From: Paragordius varius
Lineage: Eukaryota; Nematomorpha
Length of the DNA: 64,000 bases
Reading direction: 5' to 3'
NCBI GenBank assembly: GCA_964247055.1
Contig: OZ176053.1
Span: 8,308,001-8,372,000, forward strand
The notes under the pieces were generated by a model. That model did not search any database, had not been told where the DNA came from, and saw only the letters and a program-made list of their open reading frames with translations. Position 1 is the stretch's first letter; each line of letters begins with the position of its first letter. The position numbers and the translations under genes are program-made. This document shows positions 9,653 through 22,234 of this stretch, piece by piece.

Positions 9653-11595
9653 CTAATTCGATTCGCTATCGTTGTCCTTAACCAAATGACCATTTATGGG
9701 AAAAGTTCGATGTGAATTATCCATTGCATCGGACGATAGAGATCTCTTACCTTTATCAAATTTTGTTTCATGTTCAGATGATGATGATGATGCTTTCTTC
9801 GCCTTTTTGTCATTATAGGGTTTTTTGTGAGAATTCGTATCCCCAGATCCACCTATTGTTGTCTCTTTCAAACTTTTTTTCGCCAATTTGTTAGATTTTT
9901 TAGCAGACAATTTGTCATCTGAATCTGAGTTTTGACGGCGTTTTTTTGAGCGAGATCTTTCATCTACAGAGCTATCATTATCAGAGGTTGATGAGGACGA
10001 TGTAGTGGAGCTCGATGAGGAAGAATTAGAGCTACTAGAACTTGAGGAAGAGGAGTGATGTTTCTTACGTTTATTCCGTTTTTTGTGCTTTTTGGACGAT
10101 GATTTTTTGGATTCTTTTTTATTTTTCCCGTTTTTAATATCGTCATTGTCAAAATTATTTATACGTTTTTCAGTCTCAGATTCTACATCAGAATCACTGT
10201 CAGATTCAGATGATTTTTTCTTTCGCTTTTTGCCCTTAGATTTCTTCTTTTTATGCTTTTTCTTTTTATCCTTTTTACTCTTTTTTGCTTTTCTTCGGTC
10301 CTTCTTGGATTTTTTATTAGACTTTTTGGGTTTAACTGAATCGTCACTCTCTTCGGAAGTAGCAGTCTTAACATGTTTTTCCTCAACGTTTGTTTGTTCG
10401 GGTTCATGATCAATTCTTTGTGGTGATAGATATACTGTATTAGTTAAGGTATTATTATCATTAGTATTATCCAAAGTTTCCTTAATATGCGATGGAGATG
10501 AGTAAGTCTCTTCATTGTTTTCCCTACCGTCATCATCCGTTGATAAATGATTTGTGGTAGCGGGAAGATCTTTCATATCTGTATCATCGCCAACAATACT
10601 ATCATCATCTTTTTTCGTTTTAAACGTTGAATCCAACGAAGATGAGTGCCGACGGCGGACAACTTTAGCCTCTGAATTCTCCCGCGAAGTAGTAGACGAG
10701 CGGGATGAGGAGGAGGAGATGGCCCCGTTAGGAATTTTTTTGCTATCCTTTTCAAGTCGATCAGGACTTAGCTCCGTACTTGAGCGGTGAGCTGCGGCTC
10801 TATCAGACGAACTAGAACGTGACCTAGACTTCTTTTTCTGACGCACGTAACCTTTTGAAGAAACGCTCCGGGAAGAAGAGTGTCGACGACGACTTTTATC
10901 TAGTCTTTTTGGTGAAGTATTTCTTCGTTTTGTGCGATCACGTGAAAGGGATCGCGACGAAGAACGTCTTCGATTTTTGGTACGGCTTAAGCTTCTATCA
11001 TGGGTACGATTACGATTTTTTCGAGAAAGGGATCTTAAAAGCATATATACATATATATGAGTTAAAACTCCATCTTTAACAAAATATTGTAATAAATCAA
11101 TGATATATGTTTTACCAACCTGCTTCTACTCTTCCTTCTTCTGGAATTACTCCGTCTTTTCGATATTGATTTGGAATCACGGTGATCATCTTTTGTCCTT
11201 GATCGACTTTTAGAGTCACTTCTAGTGCGATGACGTCTATCTCTAGAGCGAGAACGCCTCTGTCTACTCCGAGGACGTCGACTCCGGGATCTACTCCTAT
11301 CCCTTTTGCGCATAGATTTCACAAGGGTACTAGGTGGACCATATCTAGCTAGCGAAACACGTATATCTCTCCCGTAAAATGATTTGCCATCCATTTTCTT
11401 AAGGGCCTTCTCGGCCTCTCTTTGGTTGTAAAATCGAACAAAGGCAAAGCCACGGCTTCTACTAGAATTATGCTCTTTGGGAAAGTACACATCACCAACA
11501 TCTCCATATTTTGCAAAAGCTTCTTCAAGTTCCCTATGCGTTGTTCGGGACGAGAGATTCCCAATTTTTAGGGATATCATGCGTGATATATCCAT
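9653..11595 (-). CDS. SRSF2/SC35-like SR splicing factor with very long RS/Lys-rich tail
   Basis: Exons 11120-11595 and 9653-11033 (86-nt intron, AG+A phase) give 618 residues. Residues 5-90 form one RRM: RNP2 ISLKIGNLS, RNP1 SRGFAFVRF (about 47-55), and the SRSF2-like elements YGDVGDVYFPK and VSLARYGPP. The rest is an RS domain, then Ser/Asp-rich and Lys-rich tracts (for example KKDKKKKHKKKKSKGKKRKK). SRSF2 binds exonic enhancers and recruits U1/U2AF in the nucleus; human SRSF2 is 221 residues, so the tail is about three times longer. An in-frame upstream exon (11693-11729, 56-nt intron with donor GTATGT) could add 27 residues starting MFNLNYWVKYIK, or could be 5' UTR. The gene is head-to-head with PSMB6. 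The RRM call is firm; orthology to SRSF2 rather than another SR protein is likely but untested. Confidence 0.85.
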
Positions 11596-11801
11596 ATTGT
11601 TTGTCTGATTATTTTCAGTGTTATTTGTACCAGTATCTAAAAATCAATATAAATTTGTAAAATTACTCAAAAATACGGAAAGAAACACATACCTTTTATA
11701 TATTTCACCCAATAATTCAAATTAAACATATATCATCTCAAAAAACAAAATTGCAATGGTGGAAAAAAACACGCACAATCACTTTTATTTACTCGACAAC
11801 G
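11596..11801. promoter_or_regulatory. Shared head-to-head promoter region (SRSF2-like / PSMB6)
   Basis: Only 206 bp separate the two main start codons (72 bp if the upstream SRSF2-like exon codes), so both promoters must lie here or overlap. The stretch is AT-rich with no clear TATA or initiator. An ATG at 11756 opens a 19-codon upstream frame that overlaps the PSMB6 start codon; it matters only if transcripts start upstream of it. Confidence 0.55.
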
Positions 11802-12479
11802 ATGAATGCTAATCCAATTGTGTGTTCGGGCGAACATTTTTCATGGCAAGACGATATATCTATGGGAACTACATTAATTGCACTAAAATATCGCGATGGC
11901 GTGGTAATAGGCGCAGATTCTCGTACGTCATCGGGATCTTATATTGTTAATAGAGTGAGTGATAAACTTACAAAGCTTACTGATACAATTTATTGTTGCC
12001 GATCTGGAAGCGCTGCTGATACGCAAGCCCTTGCCGATGCCGCTTCATATGAACTTGATTATCTTCGCTATAATTTGGGATCTCCTGTAACGGTGTCAAT
12101 GGCAGCAAATATATTGAAAAATATGGCCTATAATTACCGTGATCAGCTTACAGTGGGACTTATTGTGGCTGGATGGGATCCTATTAAAGGTGGTCAAATT
12201 TATTCTATTCCACTTGGTGGTATGTTATTGGAGCAAGATTATGCAGTAGGTGGATCTGGTAGCATATTTGTTCAAGCACTTATTGATAGATCGTATGGAG
12301 ATTCAAAACGAACCAAAGAGGAATGTATCGATTACCTTAAAATGGTCATATTTTCTGCAATAGCACGAGATGCGGCAAGCGGTGGTGTTGTTAGGATAGC
12401 TGTGATTAACAAAGAAGGAACCGAGAGATTTTTATTTATGTCAGATCAGCATGAACCTGTGCCCATTTACAGAAATTGA
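11802..12479 (+). CDS. PSMB6: Proteasome subunit beta type-6 (beta1, caspase-like)
   Basis: This intronless gene makes 225 residues from the ATG at 11802. The frame is open upstream to a TTG at 11751, but that is not a normal eukaryotic start. A 22-residue propeptide ends ...DISMG before the catalytic Thr1 (TTLIALKYRDGVVIGADSRT). In mature numbering Asp17, Lys33 (VSDKL) and Arg45 (CCRSGSAADTQ) are present; Arg45 in the S1 pocket is the mark of the caspase-like beta1 subunit. A 203-residue mature chain matches the usual ~205. GSGS near the expected Ser129 and the SGGVVR segment are also conserved. It works in the 20S core, cutting after acidic residues. AATAAA follows the stop within 4 nt (12483-12488). 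Confidence 0.96.
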   Translation: MNANPIVCSGEHFSWQDDISMGTTLIALKYRDGVVIGADSRTSSGSYIVNRVSDKLTKLTDTIYCCRSGSAADTQALADAASYELDYLRYNLGSPVTVSMAANILKNMAYNYRDQLTVGLIVAGWDPIKGGQIYSIPLGGMLLEQDYAVGGSGSIFVQALIDRSYGDSKRTKEECIDYLKMVIFSAIARDAASGGVVRIAVINKEGTERFLFMSDQHEPVPIYRN

Positions 12480-12482
12480 TGT

Positions 12483-12488
12483 AATAAA
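12483..12488 (+). terminator. Candidate poly(A) signal of PSMB6
   Basis: A canonical AATAAA begins 4 nt after the PSMB6 stop codon. A second AATAAA lies near 12575. Which is used cannot be told; both fit a short 3' UTR. Confidence 0.45.
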
Positions 12489-12816
12489 TTAAATTTTAAC
12501 AATTTATATTTCTTTCGGCTAGTATATTTAATTACTGCCAAGATATTTTTGACAATTATCTGTAAAGCGATTTTAAATAAAAGCTTAAAGCGTATATATT
12601 TTGGTAATAATAGTGCTAAATAGGTATTACAATTAAATTTTCGTAGCAAGTAAATAGTAGAAGCTAAATTTTTTAGATACGGTTCATCTAATTTAGCCCA
12701 TAAATTTATTTACCAAGTCACAGGTGCCTCCTATGTCCTTTAATTCGAAAGTTTGCATGTGTATGACATTGTTTCACCAAAATATAAATTAGCATTTCTT
12801 ATTTTATGGTTTAACT
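12489..12816. other. Short AT-rich intergenic stretch
   Basis: 3' flank of PSMB6; nothing further recognised. Confidence 0.5.
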
Positions 12817-13086
12817 CAAGGGTATCCAATTACACGGCCCGCAAATTTGGATATCCACTATTTGTAAAAATATTCTCACAAAATCCTAGTAAAATTGATA
12901 CTTCTTAAACAATGTCTAGTAAGTTATTCGATTGGCAAGAACTAGAAAAATTTATGTTTTTTTGCATTTTACAGTCTAAGGTTCGAAATTTAATATATTA
13001 TTTATGATTGCCCATATATCAGCGGGCCGCAGAATTTTTGAGCCAAAAAATGCGGCTCACGACGCCGTTTGTGTTGGACACCGCCG
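12817..13086. mobile_element. hAT-like MITE
   Basis: The left end CAAGGGTATCCAATTACACG, followed by GCCCGC, and the right end GTTGGACACCGCCG are imperfect inverted repeats of the GGTGTCCAA type seen in many hAT non-autonomous elements. GCGGGCCGC and GCGGCTCACG lie near the right end. Flanking octamers (GTTTAACT and GTTTGAAG) match in only five of eight positions, so the target duplication is not secure. There is no coding capacity. Confidence 0.55.
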
Positions 13087-14546
13087 GTTTGAAGACAAAA
13101 GTTATTATTAAATAACTTGATCTAAAATAAAATTATTGCTAACCTAACTATTTCTCCCCTAATTTATTGGACTGAATTACCTGTAGAACTCGAAAACTCG
13201 ATATTTTTTCTAAAAATATCAATTGAAATTGTTTGAGATCTTTTTTCTCAAATATTTCTCAATATATTTTACCTTAATATATTTAGTGAATAATCAGGAG
13301 CATTACGTTGGGCCCCCCTTTTACTATTTATTTCAGTGAGAATAAGGTCCAGTATGCCAAGATTTTATGCTTTAACTCCATTAAGTATTAAAGTATTGAA
13401 TATAATTTATATATTAACCACCAGCAAACATGCAGTTAATCAAGACTATTTTTAAGCTTAATAAAGAATTTAAAAAAAATATGATAATTAATCGAAACAT
13501 ACCTTTTTATACTTTTTTCTTCATACATATGATTAATATTTATTCTACTATTTAATATTTTGTTCAGAGGCTTACGCCGGATTTTAAAAATTTATGGTTT
13601 TATTTCAAAAAATAGGTATTTTAAAAAGTTATAATTTTTAAATAATACATAAAAATTCACCCATTTATGAGTACGGTTTGAATTTGATTTTTTTAAAATA
13701 GGTGTTGCTCAGAAGGGGAAGCGGGAGCCAGAAATGCAAGCCATGCTTCTAATTTTGTTTACATATAAAAAATGATAATTTATGTCATAAGAAAAATTTG
13801 TTATAAAAATTATAAATAGTTAGGAACTAAGTAATAAACCGGAGAGTGTACTGATGAACTGACGTTCCCCAAAATTTTAAAATAGCCAAAAAGGCCGGTT
13901 TATTGCCTCTTATCAAGAGCTTTCTGAAAAATAACCTAAATAAATACTATTTTTCTTATAGGATCATCTTTATGATGCATGTTAACAAATAAAATTTAAC
14001 TGGTGCGTTTTCTTCTTTTAAATAGTTCTATTCTTCCTAATATGTGAGACCATTCCATCCCATTTTGGACAATAGCAAAAATCATTACCCTTTTTCAAAT
14101 AACGATTTATCATTTCGATATGCATTATACTGATGCAGCTAATCGAAAAATTTATTAATCATTTCTTTGTACGCCTCTAAAACTAGTCAGTTTAAATATT
14201 TAAATATGCTTACCGATTAAATAAATAAAATAACGGAACATACACTTAATGTGCTTTAAAAAATTTAGTTTTTTGGGGATCGCTGTTAATATACAATTTA
14301 AGGGTTTTAATAGTTAGCGACAACGATGTTAAAATCATTTTTTAAAATACTTAGGAGGATCAATTTAAGTTCGACTACATACGTTCCAAGCTAAAATCAA
14401 AAAATGAATTAAATTGCGTTTTAAAAACCATGTAAAATCAGCTGTAATTACAAAATAAGTGTCATTATATATATTTGTGGTAATGACTGATTTCGATCGT
14501 TAATGACAGTATTTTTAAAGGGTTTGATTATTATTAATCAGCCTAC

Positions 14547-14577
<31 letters not shown>

Positions 14578-15103
14578 TAAATTTTATGAACTCCATAATT
14601 TTAACATGGTTTTCAACATCATTTAAATTCTAGCAGTTTTTTATATAATAATAACTATCCAATTAAACACATTTCACAACATTATCAATTTTATGATTAT
14701 TTAAAGTATCGATTCCCGTAGTACAAACCGACATCAAAAGATATCCCAAATGAAAGCAAAATTAAATTTTTTCGGTCCATTAATGGCGCGCGGAGAGAGC
14801 TTTAAATAAATTAAATGAAAAACTATTATTTACAATACGTTTAGTTTAAACTTTAACGCAATTAATCTTAAGGTTTTACTAAACAATACCCGGTAAACAC
14901 TTTTCATTCATTGAAAAATAATGAGAGGATCTGTAAATCAATAATCGTTGGATAAATAATGTTTTATTTAATATCCAACAAAGGTTAAAGATTGCATATT
15001 TGAGTGATAACAATCAAAATCTTTCACACATTAATTATTCAAATTTTTACAAGTTTTTACTTTTTTTAGTAAAAGTAATTATTAAGTAAATGTTCTTATA
15101 TTT
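13087..15103. other. Intergenic AT-rich DNA
   Basis: No gene or repeat end is recognised over about 2 kb. A short (AT)n run lies near 14551-14575. The last few hundred bases should hold the PTB-like promoter and possibly a 5' UTR exon, but no clear signal is visible. Confidence 0.45.
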
Positions 15104-18100
15104 ATGACTGTGATGATGTCTAATGAGCCAAGAGAGTCAGTCAATACCAAAGTCATACATGTTAGTAATCTCAGTGATGAGGTTACCGGTTCAGATTTAA
15201 TAGCACTTGCTTTACCCTTTGGACAATTGACCAATCTTTCCATATTAAATGGTATACCAATCAATAATTCAATTTTATTAAAAATTATACTTAAAATAAT
15301 TTTATTCTTAAAAATGATATTAGAATAATTTTTTAAACGATATAACATGTACAATTCATCCGTCTAGCCTAACTTATAATAAATTAATTTAATGCTTCAG
15401 CGTGTTTACCATCATTCCGCAAATATGATTTGGTATTTTAAAAGGGTAAATATAAACTAAATTTACATTAGGCATCAATTAACACTCTAAAAAGAGGGAA
15501 AGGGATTAGTAATTTTTAAAAACCCACATTAAACCGAAATCATATAATAATTTGCCAATTTAAAAAAATATAAAATATTTATTGCCGTTCGATATAGTCG
15601 AATTATATTGCATGGTGTTTTGGCTTAAATAACAAACATCCCATTTTCGTAAATAAATAAATAAATCTATTTGAAAGCATCAATTTTAATGGTGCAAATA
15701 AAATAGGTTAGATTTATTAACCATATTTTTTGAAACATAAATATGGTAAACTGTAGCCAACTCATTTAATATATTAAAATATAAATAATTATGGCATTAA
15801 TATAGGGAAGGGACAGGCACTTATAGAATTTTCTGATCACCATTCAGCTTTCAAATTTTTGGACTATGCTACTAACTCTGAATTCGGCCTTTATGCAAAT
15901 GGTCAAAGAATTTTTGCCAAGTTATCTTCACACAAAGAAATAAAGATAGGTACTCCAAATATTTTGGATATAACCCAACCTTTGGTACCAATGCGGGAAT
16001 CTATATTTGGGGATTTTTCTCAAAAATCGCTATTAGGTTACATTTTTTAAAGCTTAAACGAAAATATTTATACCGATAGGGATTCGATTTTTTGATAGAA
16101 TTTATGATGAGTTTTTGAATATAGGAATAAAATATGACCCAAACCTTTAACCAAAAAAAGTTCATCCAATCCCTAACTCTTCATAATTTTTTATCGGAAC
16201 GTTGCATTATAAAATACCTTTTATTAATCAAACTCTTTTTCAACAATTTTTGAATCAACATTTTTTTCAAAACTTATTACTTTTTAAATAAATGATATAT
16301 TTTAAATCAACTGATATCAAAAAATATTTTTTATGCATTTGAATGTTTAATAAGCTATAATTATTAAACCTGGGATTTTTTATTGGTATTGAAAAATCTG
16401 CGTTCAAAAAAACGTTTAAATTAAAAGTTGCTAGAAAGGTGGGTGCTCATCTCTTTTTTACTTAAAAATATTGTAAAAATGAATTAATATATAAATGTTA
16501 AGTTCGAATGAAAAACTGGTGTTTATTGGAAGGGTGTATTAATCATTAATTCGAGTTAATTTTTAAGTCAATTCAATAATTTAAAATATTTAAGTAATAT
16601 TTTTCTTATTTTGCTTAAAATTGAAATTTAGCATTTTAATATGAATTGGCTAATTATGCCTGGGTGACTAAATCTTTGAGCGGTTATCAGGAATATTGGA
16701 TTTAATTAATTAAATATGGTTGTCATAATTTTTGAATTATATATAAAGCAGAAAAAATTGCCTTTTCTAAATATGTCAATATTGTATCTACACAGGGTGT
16801 AATTTAGGTTTTTTTTGTAGTATATAAGCTACGGATAATCAGCTTTATGCATTTATTGTTTCATGCATTATTTCTCTTATATGGCGTTTGCACAATTATT
16901 TTAATAAAAACTTATCTCCCCCTCATCTAAGATTTAAGCACCTTAAAATATACAAACGAACCAAAAAAATTGAAACACTATGAAAAATATGACTAACGTT
17001 TGTAGTTATTTTTGTTTACACTATTTGTATTATTTGATAAATCAAACCATTTATTGTGGTAATATATACCTAATTATCAATACTTTAGGGTTTGATCCAT
17101 TGTTTGTTGGAACTTACCATCATCAAAAACCTTATGAAGCCATACTTAAGGTATCCATGTTAAAAACCCGACCAAATACAATTGGAAACTTGGGTTTTAA
17201 TGATAATTTGCATAAATGTTTGAATAAAAATGAAAAAGTTTATCGTGTAAATGGCGGCTTCCAGAGTTCCCAAAAATTATTAAACGGAAGCGATCGTTAT
17301 GAAAATAAATCTTTCAACGAAATATCTTTAAAGCCATTGGTTGAAGATACCTACCCAGTAAGTGTTCAAACGTTAAAAGATATATTCGGAGAATATGGTA
17401 ACATTGATAAAATAATTGTATATGCTTGTGAAAAAGATAAATCTGCCAAAAATGGTATTGATAGCTTATACCAGGATGAACAGCGATATATGACTCATTA
17501 TATACTATCAAGTAAAGATTTTTCTTTTGCAACAATACACTACAAAGCCCTGACACCATATAAACACGATGAAACTTTGGATTCGACATGTATAGTTTGT
17601 AACGAGCAAAATCGTAATCTTGCTTATAAATGGGCTTTTCGTGCCCAACGACAACTTAACTTTTGCCCTATCTACAATGGTATTGCTCGATTAAAAGTTG
17701 AATTTTTTGATCCCAATAGCAAACTCGATCTTAATAATATTAAACTTAAGGTTTATCAATTTGCACCACTAAAATTAGTTAAATATGGTAAAGCAAGTGG
17801 TAGAGTAGAAGCAAATAATACGATAAAATTTGTTTGCCCCAGACATCATATCCCAGTTTATACGTCGAATGTCATTAACAAAAATAATTCTAAAACGGAT
17901 CTACAAAATATGTCAACTAACCATGAACATAGTTTTGAAGATTATGGAGTAACTCCAAAAATGATGGACCAATATGGTAATGGTGGAAAAGAAAAAAAAT
18001 GGAAAATAAATTCCACAAACCTATTTAATTCTCCTCTAAACTTCAATGATAATTTTCATAATTTCCCAGTGCCAATTAATGACAATATAAATTATATGAA

Positions 18101-19457
18101 TGAACCGTGCTTTACTATGGATAATGGGAATGCATTTGATAAATTTGAACATGGCTTTGATTACCGATTAGAAGCTCCCCTTAACCCAAACACATTTAAT
18201 ATGATCAACAATATAGCACCATATCCACCGTTACCTTTAAATACTGAATCTCTTATGAATTTTACAAATAACCAAATTGAAAACATGAATATATTTTCGT
18301 GTTTTAATCAAGTTTTCTCCAACAATCATCATGATGTTAGGCAAAGCAGTCCAGTTCTATTAGTTAGCAATATACCATGCCAGTTAAGAGATCCAGATCG
18401 TCTTTTTACCCTCTTTGGTGTTTATGGGGATGTAGTTCGTATCAAAATTTTATATAACAAAAGGGATGCCGCACTTATTCAATTAAAAACAGGTTATATG
18501 GCTCAAATCGCGCTTAAGTATCTCGATAAAATCAAAGTGTTTGATCAAGTTTTACGGATATCACCGTCCATTTTTGTGCAAATTAACACGATGGAAGATA
18601 AAAATGATGGAAGCGCATCTGATATCAATGCAAAGCCATCTGCAACTGATGGATTTGTTCCTAGCGTGACTATCCACTCAAATTCTGTTTCAGATAGCCA
18701 AGATTTAAATAAGGATAATAACAATAATAATGTACAATGTGGAGGGGATCATGTTTTGGAGCACAAACAAAATAGTTCACAGAATAATATTACTAAACAT
18801 GTCGTAACAAATGCTAAAAACGAAAATCACGATACATTTGATTCAAATAAGATAAACGATAATGCCTTGTCGTCACCCCTAACAAAAGATTACACAAATT
18901 CCCCGTATCATAGGTATAGGAATGCCGGGTCTAAAAATTATAGAAATATTTACCCTCCATCGAATACGTTGCATTTATCCAATATCCCTGAGGGCGTAGA
19001 TGAATGTACTTTAAAAAATTTATTTAGGATGGTAGCAGGACACAAGTGTATATCATTTAAATTTTTGCGACAAAAAAATAATGTATCCCTGGTTGATCAA
19101 TATTATTCGCACAAACCTGCAATAAATATGTTTGCTTATGACAACATTTTATACTCAACCCTAAATCCGGCAACATTCACAATACCAAATAATTTTAATG
19201 ATAACTTTCAAGGTCTATATCCGCACAATAATCTATGGTTAAACCACACTTATGCGCCTATCGATGTTGGTGATATTCAAACGGACGAAGAAAAATATAA
19301 GAAAAAGAGACAAATGGCATACATAACTTTTGAAACACGACAACAAGCGATAGAAAGTCTAATATTATTGCACAATGCCGTTATCGATTGTAAATATACA
19401 CTAAAAGTCTCCTTTGCTAACTTGCGATACAGTAATCCACCTACGCCAAATCTTTAG
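15104..19457 (+). CDS. PTB/hnRNP I-like protein with four RRMs
   Basis: Exons 15104-15251, 15806-16036 and 17089-19457 (introns 554 and 1052 nt, both phase 1) join to 915 residues; human PTBP1 has about 550. RRM1 (about 17-105): KVIHVSNLSDEVTGSDLIAL, then ILNG and KGQALIEF, then GQRIFAKLSSHKEIK. RRM2 (about 205-345) is divergent: YPVSVQTLKDIFGEYGNIDK. RRM3 (about 548-625) is closest to PTB: VLLVSNIPC, then LFTLFGVYGDVVRIKILYNK. RRM4 (about 740-905): TKDYTNSPYHRYRNAGSKNY, TLHLSNIPEG. RRM2 and RRM4 carry long inserts between core strands, and linkers are Asn-rich. PTB binds CU-rich pre-mRNA and represses exon inclusion in the nucleus. The start ATG is the first in frame near RRM1; an upstream exon is not excluded. 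Orthology to PTB rather than its paralogues in general is not resolved. Confidence 0.9.
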
Positions 19458-19514
19458 TTATTCTCTCTTTATATTAGTTAAAGTATTTACCATTGTAATT
19501 ATGTATTTATCAAT

Positions 19515-19520
19515 AATAAA
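19515..19520 (+). terminator. Candidate poly(A) signal of the PTB-like gene
   Basis: AATAAA 58 nt after the PTB-like stop codon. Confidence 0.45.
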
Positions 19521-20283
19521 TTAATGATTTAATTTAAACCACATGGAAATGATTGGATATATATTTAAATACTGAACTCGTCCTAATCCTATGAACTAAA
19601 AAACCACATCCTTGGATTATCAGATTATATGGTTTCCATTGTGTGCAATTTCGAAAGTCTATTTTTTACTTAGTATAATTGTTATTCAATTTGAATCGTT
19701 AGCCATTTTGGTCGTAATATGGCTAAGGTGACCAGACGTCCCGCTTTTGGCGGGACAGTCCCGCTTTTTCACACTTTGTCCCGCTTCCTGCTACGTTTTT
19801 AAATGTCCCGCTTTTTCACGATTATATAAAAAAAATTTTTTTTAATACAAATAAATTTTTTTTGTCCGTTTAAATTTTTTATCATAAAATATCTTTAAAA
19901 TCTATTCAATTTTAAATTAAATTTATTTTAAATTAAAAATATTTATTTTTTTCGAATTTATATCATGTGATTATACACTATACTTCCTACTACTGTCATT
20001 ATTATCAAAAAGCCAAGTTAATACCCTTAAATCTCTAGATTAAAAGACAAATTGATACCACAAATCGGTACCTTACACGTTTATTTCACAAAATTAAGGT
20101 AATATAATATTTATTATACTAATATCTTAGTTTTATTACTTGCCAACATTATTAAAAAGCCAAATTAATACCACAAATCGGTAGCTTAAAAGACAAATCG
20201 ATACTACAAATCGGTACCTTACACGTTTATCACAGAAAATTAAGGTAATATAATATTTATTATACTAATAGTAGTTTATAAAT

Positions 20284-22135
20284 ATGAGCACAAAAAGAGG
20301 TTGTAAATTCAACGATGAATTAATGAAGGATTTTCCTTTTATTAAAAAAAACGAAGAATGAATCATTTGTTAAATGTCTTATATGCGAGGGGGAATTCAC
20401 CCTAGCACATGGCGGCAAGCATGATATTACAAAGCATATGGAAACACAGAAACATAAAAAATGTTTAGATATGGCGGCATCATCTTACAAAATGAGCGAT
20501 TTTTTGAAAAACCGCTTTTGGAGAGGAAGAAAAGAATTTGGCACTAGCTGAGGGCGTGTTATTTTTTCACGCCGTTAATCACAATCATTCCTTATGGACT
20601 GTACCTCACAGGTTATTCGCACGTTATTCTATAAAAAATTTACATGTGCCCGTACAAAGGCTGAAGCCATTGTGTGCAATCTCCTTTCGCCACATGCATT
20701 TTCTGAAATACAAAAAGATTTGCTGAAAATTAATTCCATATCGCTATACTCTGATGCATCAAATCACCATGAAACAAAACTATTTCCCACTTTGATGAGA
20801 TATTTTGATTCAGAAACCGGAGTAAAAATTAAAATTTTAGATTTAATTTCCCTACCCGGTATTCCGAAATAATATTCACTTCAATAATGCAAAAAATAAT
20901 TTAAAACACAAAATTATCGTATATTGCGCTGACAACACCAGTATGAACTTTGGTGGAAAAGCAAGGAGAGGAACAAAAAAATATTTTTCATAAATCAACA
21001 GATAATCTTAATCAAAACATTATTGGCGTTGGGTGTGCAGCGCATATAATACACAACGCTATTCAAACAGCTGCTGATTTGTTACCCCTAGATGTGGAAA
21101 ATGTAGTTGTTAAAATATATTGCTATTTTTATATATACACGGTAGTGTTGAAACGCTTAAAGAATTCTGTGAAAATGCAGGAGTTCAATATAAAAAAATG
21201 CTTGGATATTGTAAAACTCGTTGGTTAGCTTTTATGCCAGCTATCGAAAGAATTTTAAAAATGTATGATCCTTTAAAATCTTTTTTATTATCACAGGACA
21301 AATGTCCTACAACTTTAAAAAAGTTTTTTGAAAGTGATTGTTCAAAAATATGGTTAAAATTCTTACATAATCAAGCTTCTCTCTTTCAAAATGTTATTAA
21401 ATTTATAGAAGGTGACAAAATTTCGGCAATCGAAGTAGCCAATGAAGTTAGTAACCTAAAATTCCAATGTCAAGAACGGTTAGAAAATAATTTTATACCA
21501 TTAACCATCCGCAATATAATAAATAATTTAGAAAAACAAGGCTTAATAAATCGCCAAGATATCCTGTATCATATAAAAATGTTTTATACAAACTGTAAAG
21601 ATTATTTGGAAGACTGGACGACGCAATTCAATGAAATTGTTCATTTTCATTGGATAACATTAAAATCAGAATTTAATTGGTGCGATGTTCAAAAATCATT
21701 TGATTATATCTGCTCCCAAAAATTCTCATTGATCTTTCAGAAAATGATTTTTTTTCTGAAGTATCATTAGTTAAAAGATATATTAATAATGAAAAACTTA
21801 AATTATGGACAAAAGAAAAATATACAGTAGAAAAGAAATGGTTGGAAATATTTCATCATTTTGAAGCCAACTATATTACATACAATAATATTTTAAAAAT
21901 TGTGGAATTCGCACTATCTTTACCTGGAACCAACGCTGCTACTGAGCGCGTTTTTTCCACAGTAAATCAGGTGTGGACATCGGAAAAATCAAATTTAAAT
22001 GTTGAAACTTTGAAGGCCGTTTTATCTGTCAAATATAATTTGACAAATTCTTGTGAAGACTTCTACAATATTTTAAAAAATGATGACAATCTGCTAAAAC
22101 GCATTCACTCAAACCAAAAATATTCCAAAGAATAA
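20284..22135 (+). pseudogene. hAT transposase relic (zinc finger + catalytic + dimerisation region)
   Basis: It begins at ATG 20284 with a C2H2-like finger (VKCLICEGEF ... HDITKHMETQKH), then LALAEGVLFFHAVNHNHS, SLYSDASNHHETKLFP (the first catalytic Asp region), CAAHIIHNAIQTAADLLP, GYCKTRWLAFMPAIERILKM, and the C-terminal dimerisation segment LPGTNAATERVFSTVNQVW ending at 22135. Reading the whole needs several frame changes (near 20360, 20530, 20870, 20940, 21110 and 21745), so it cannot make an active enzyme as it stands. The sequence type is that of the SCAND3/ZMYM-related hAT transposases. Confidence 0.8.
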
Positions 22136-22234
22136 AATATTTTCTCTATTTTTGTGTTAAAAATCATAATTACCTAAAATATTGTATAAGTCTTCATAAT
22201 TTGTCAAATTATATTTGAACACATAAAAGGTCTT

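Noticed and set aside
10083-10790. Forward-strand open frames opposite the SRSF2-like gene
   Set aside because: Low-complexity antisense of the Lys/Ser codons; the reverse strand explains the sequence.
11693-11729. Upstream coding exon of the SRSF2-like gene
   Set aside because: Splice phase fits, but the 12 residues are unlike any SR protein N-terminus; kept only as an alternative or 5' UTR exon.
11751-11801. Longer PSMB6 N-terminus beginning at 11751
   Set aside because: It would start at TTG; the first in-frame ATG is 11802 and gives a normal propeptide length.
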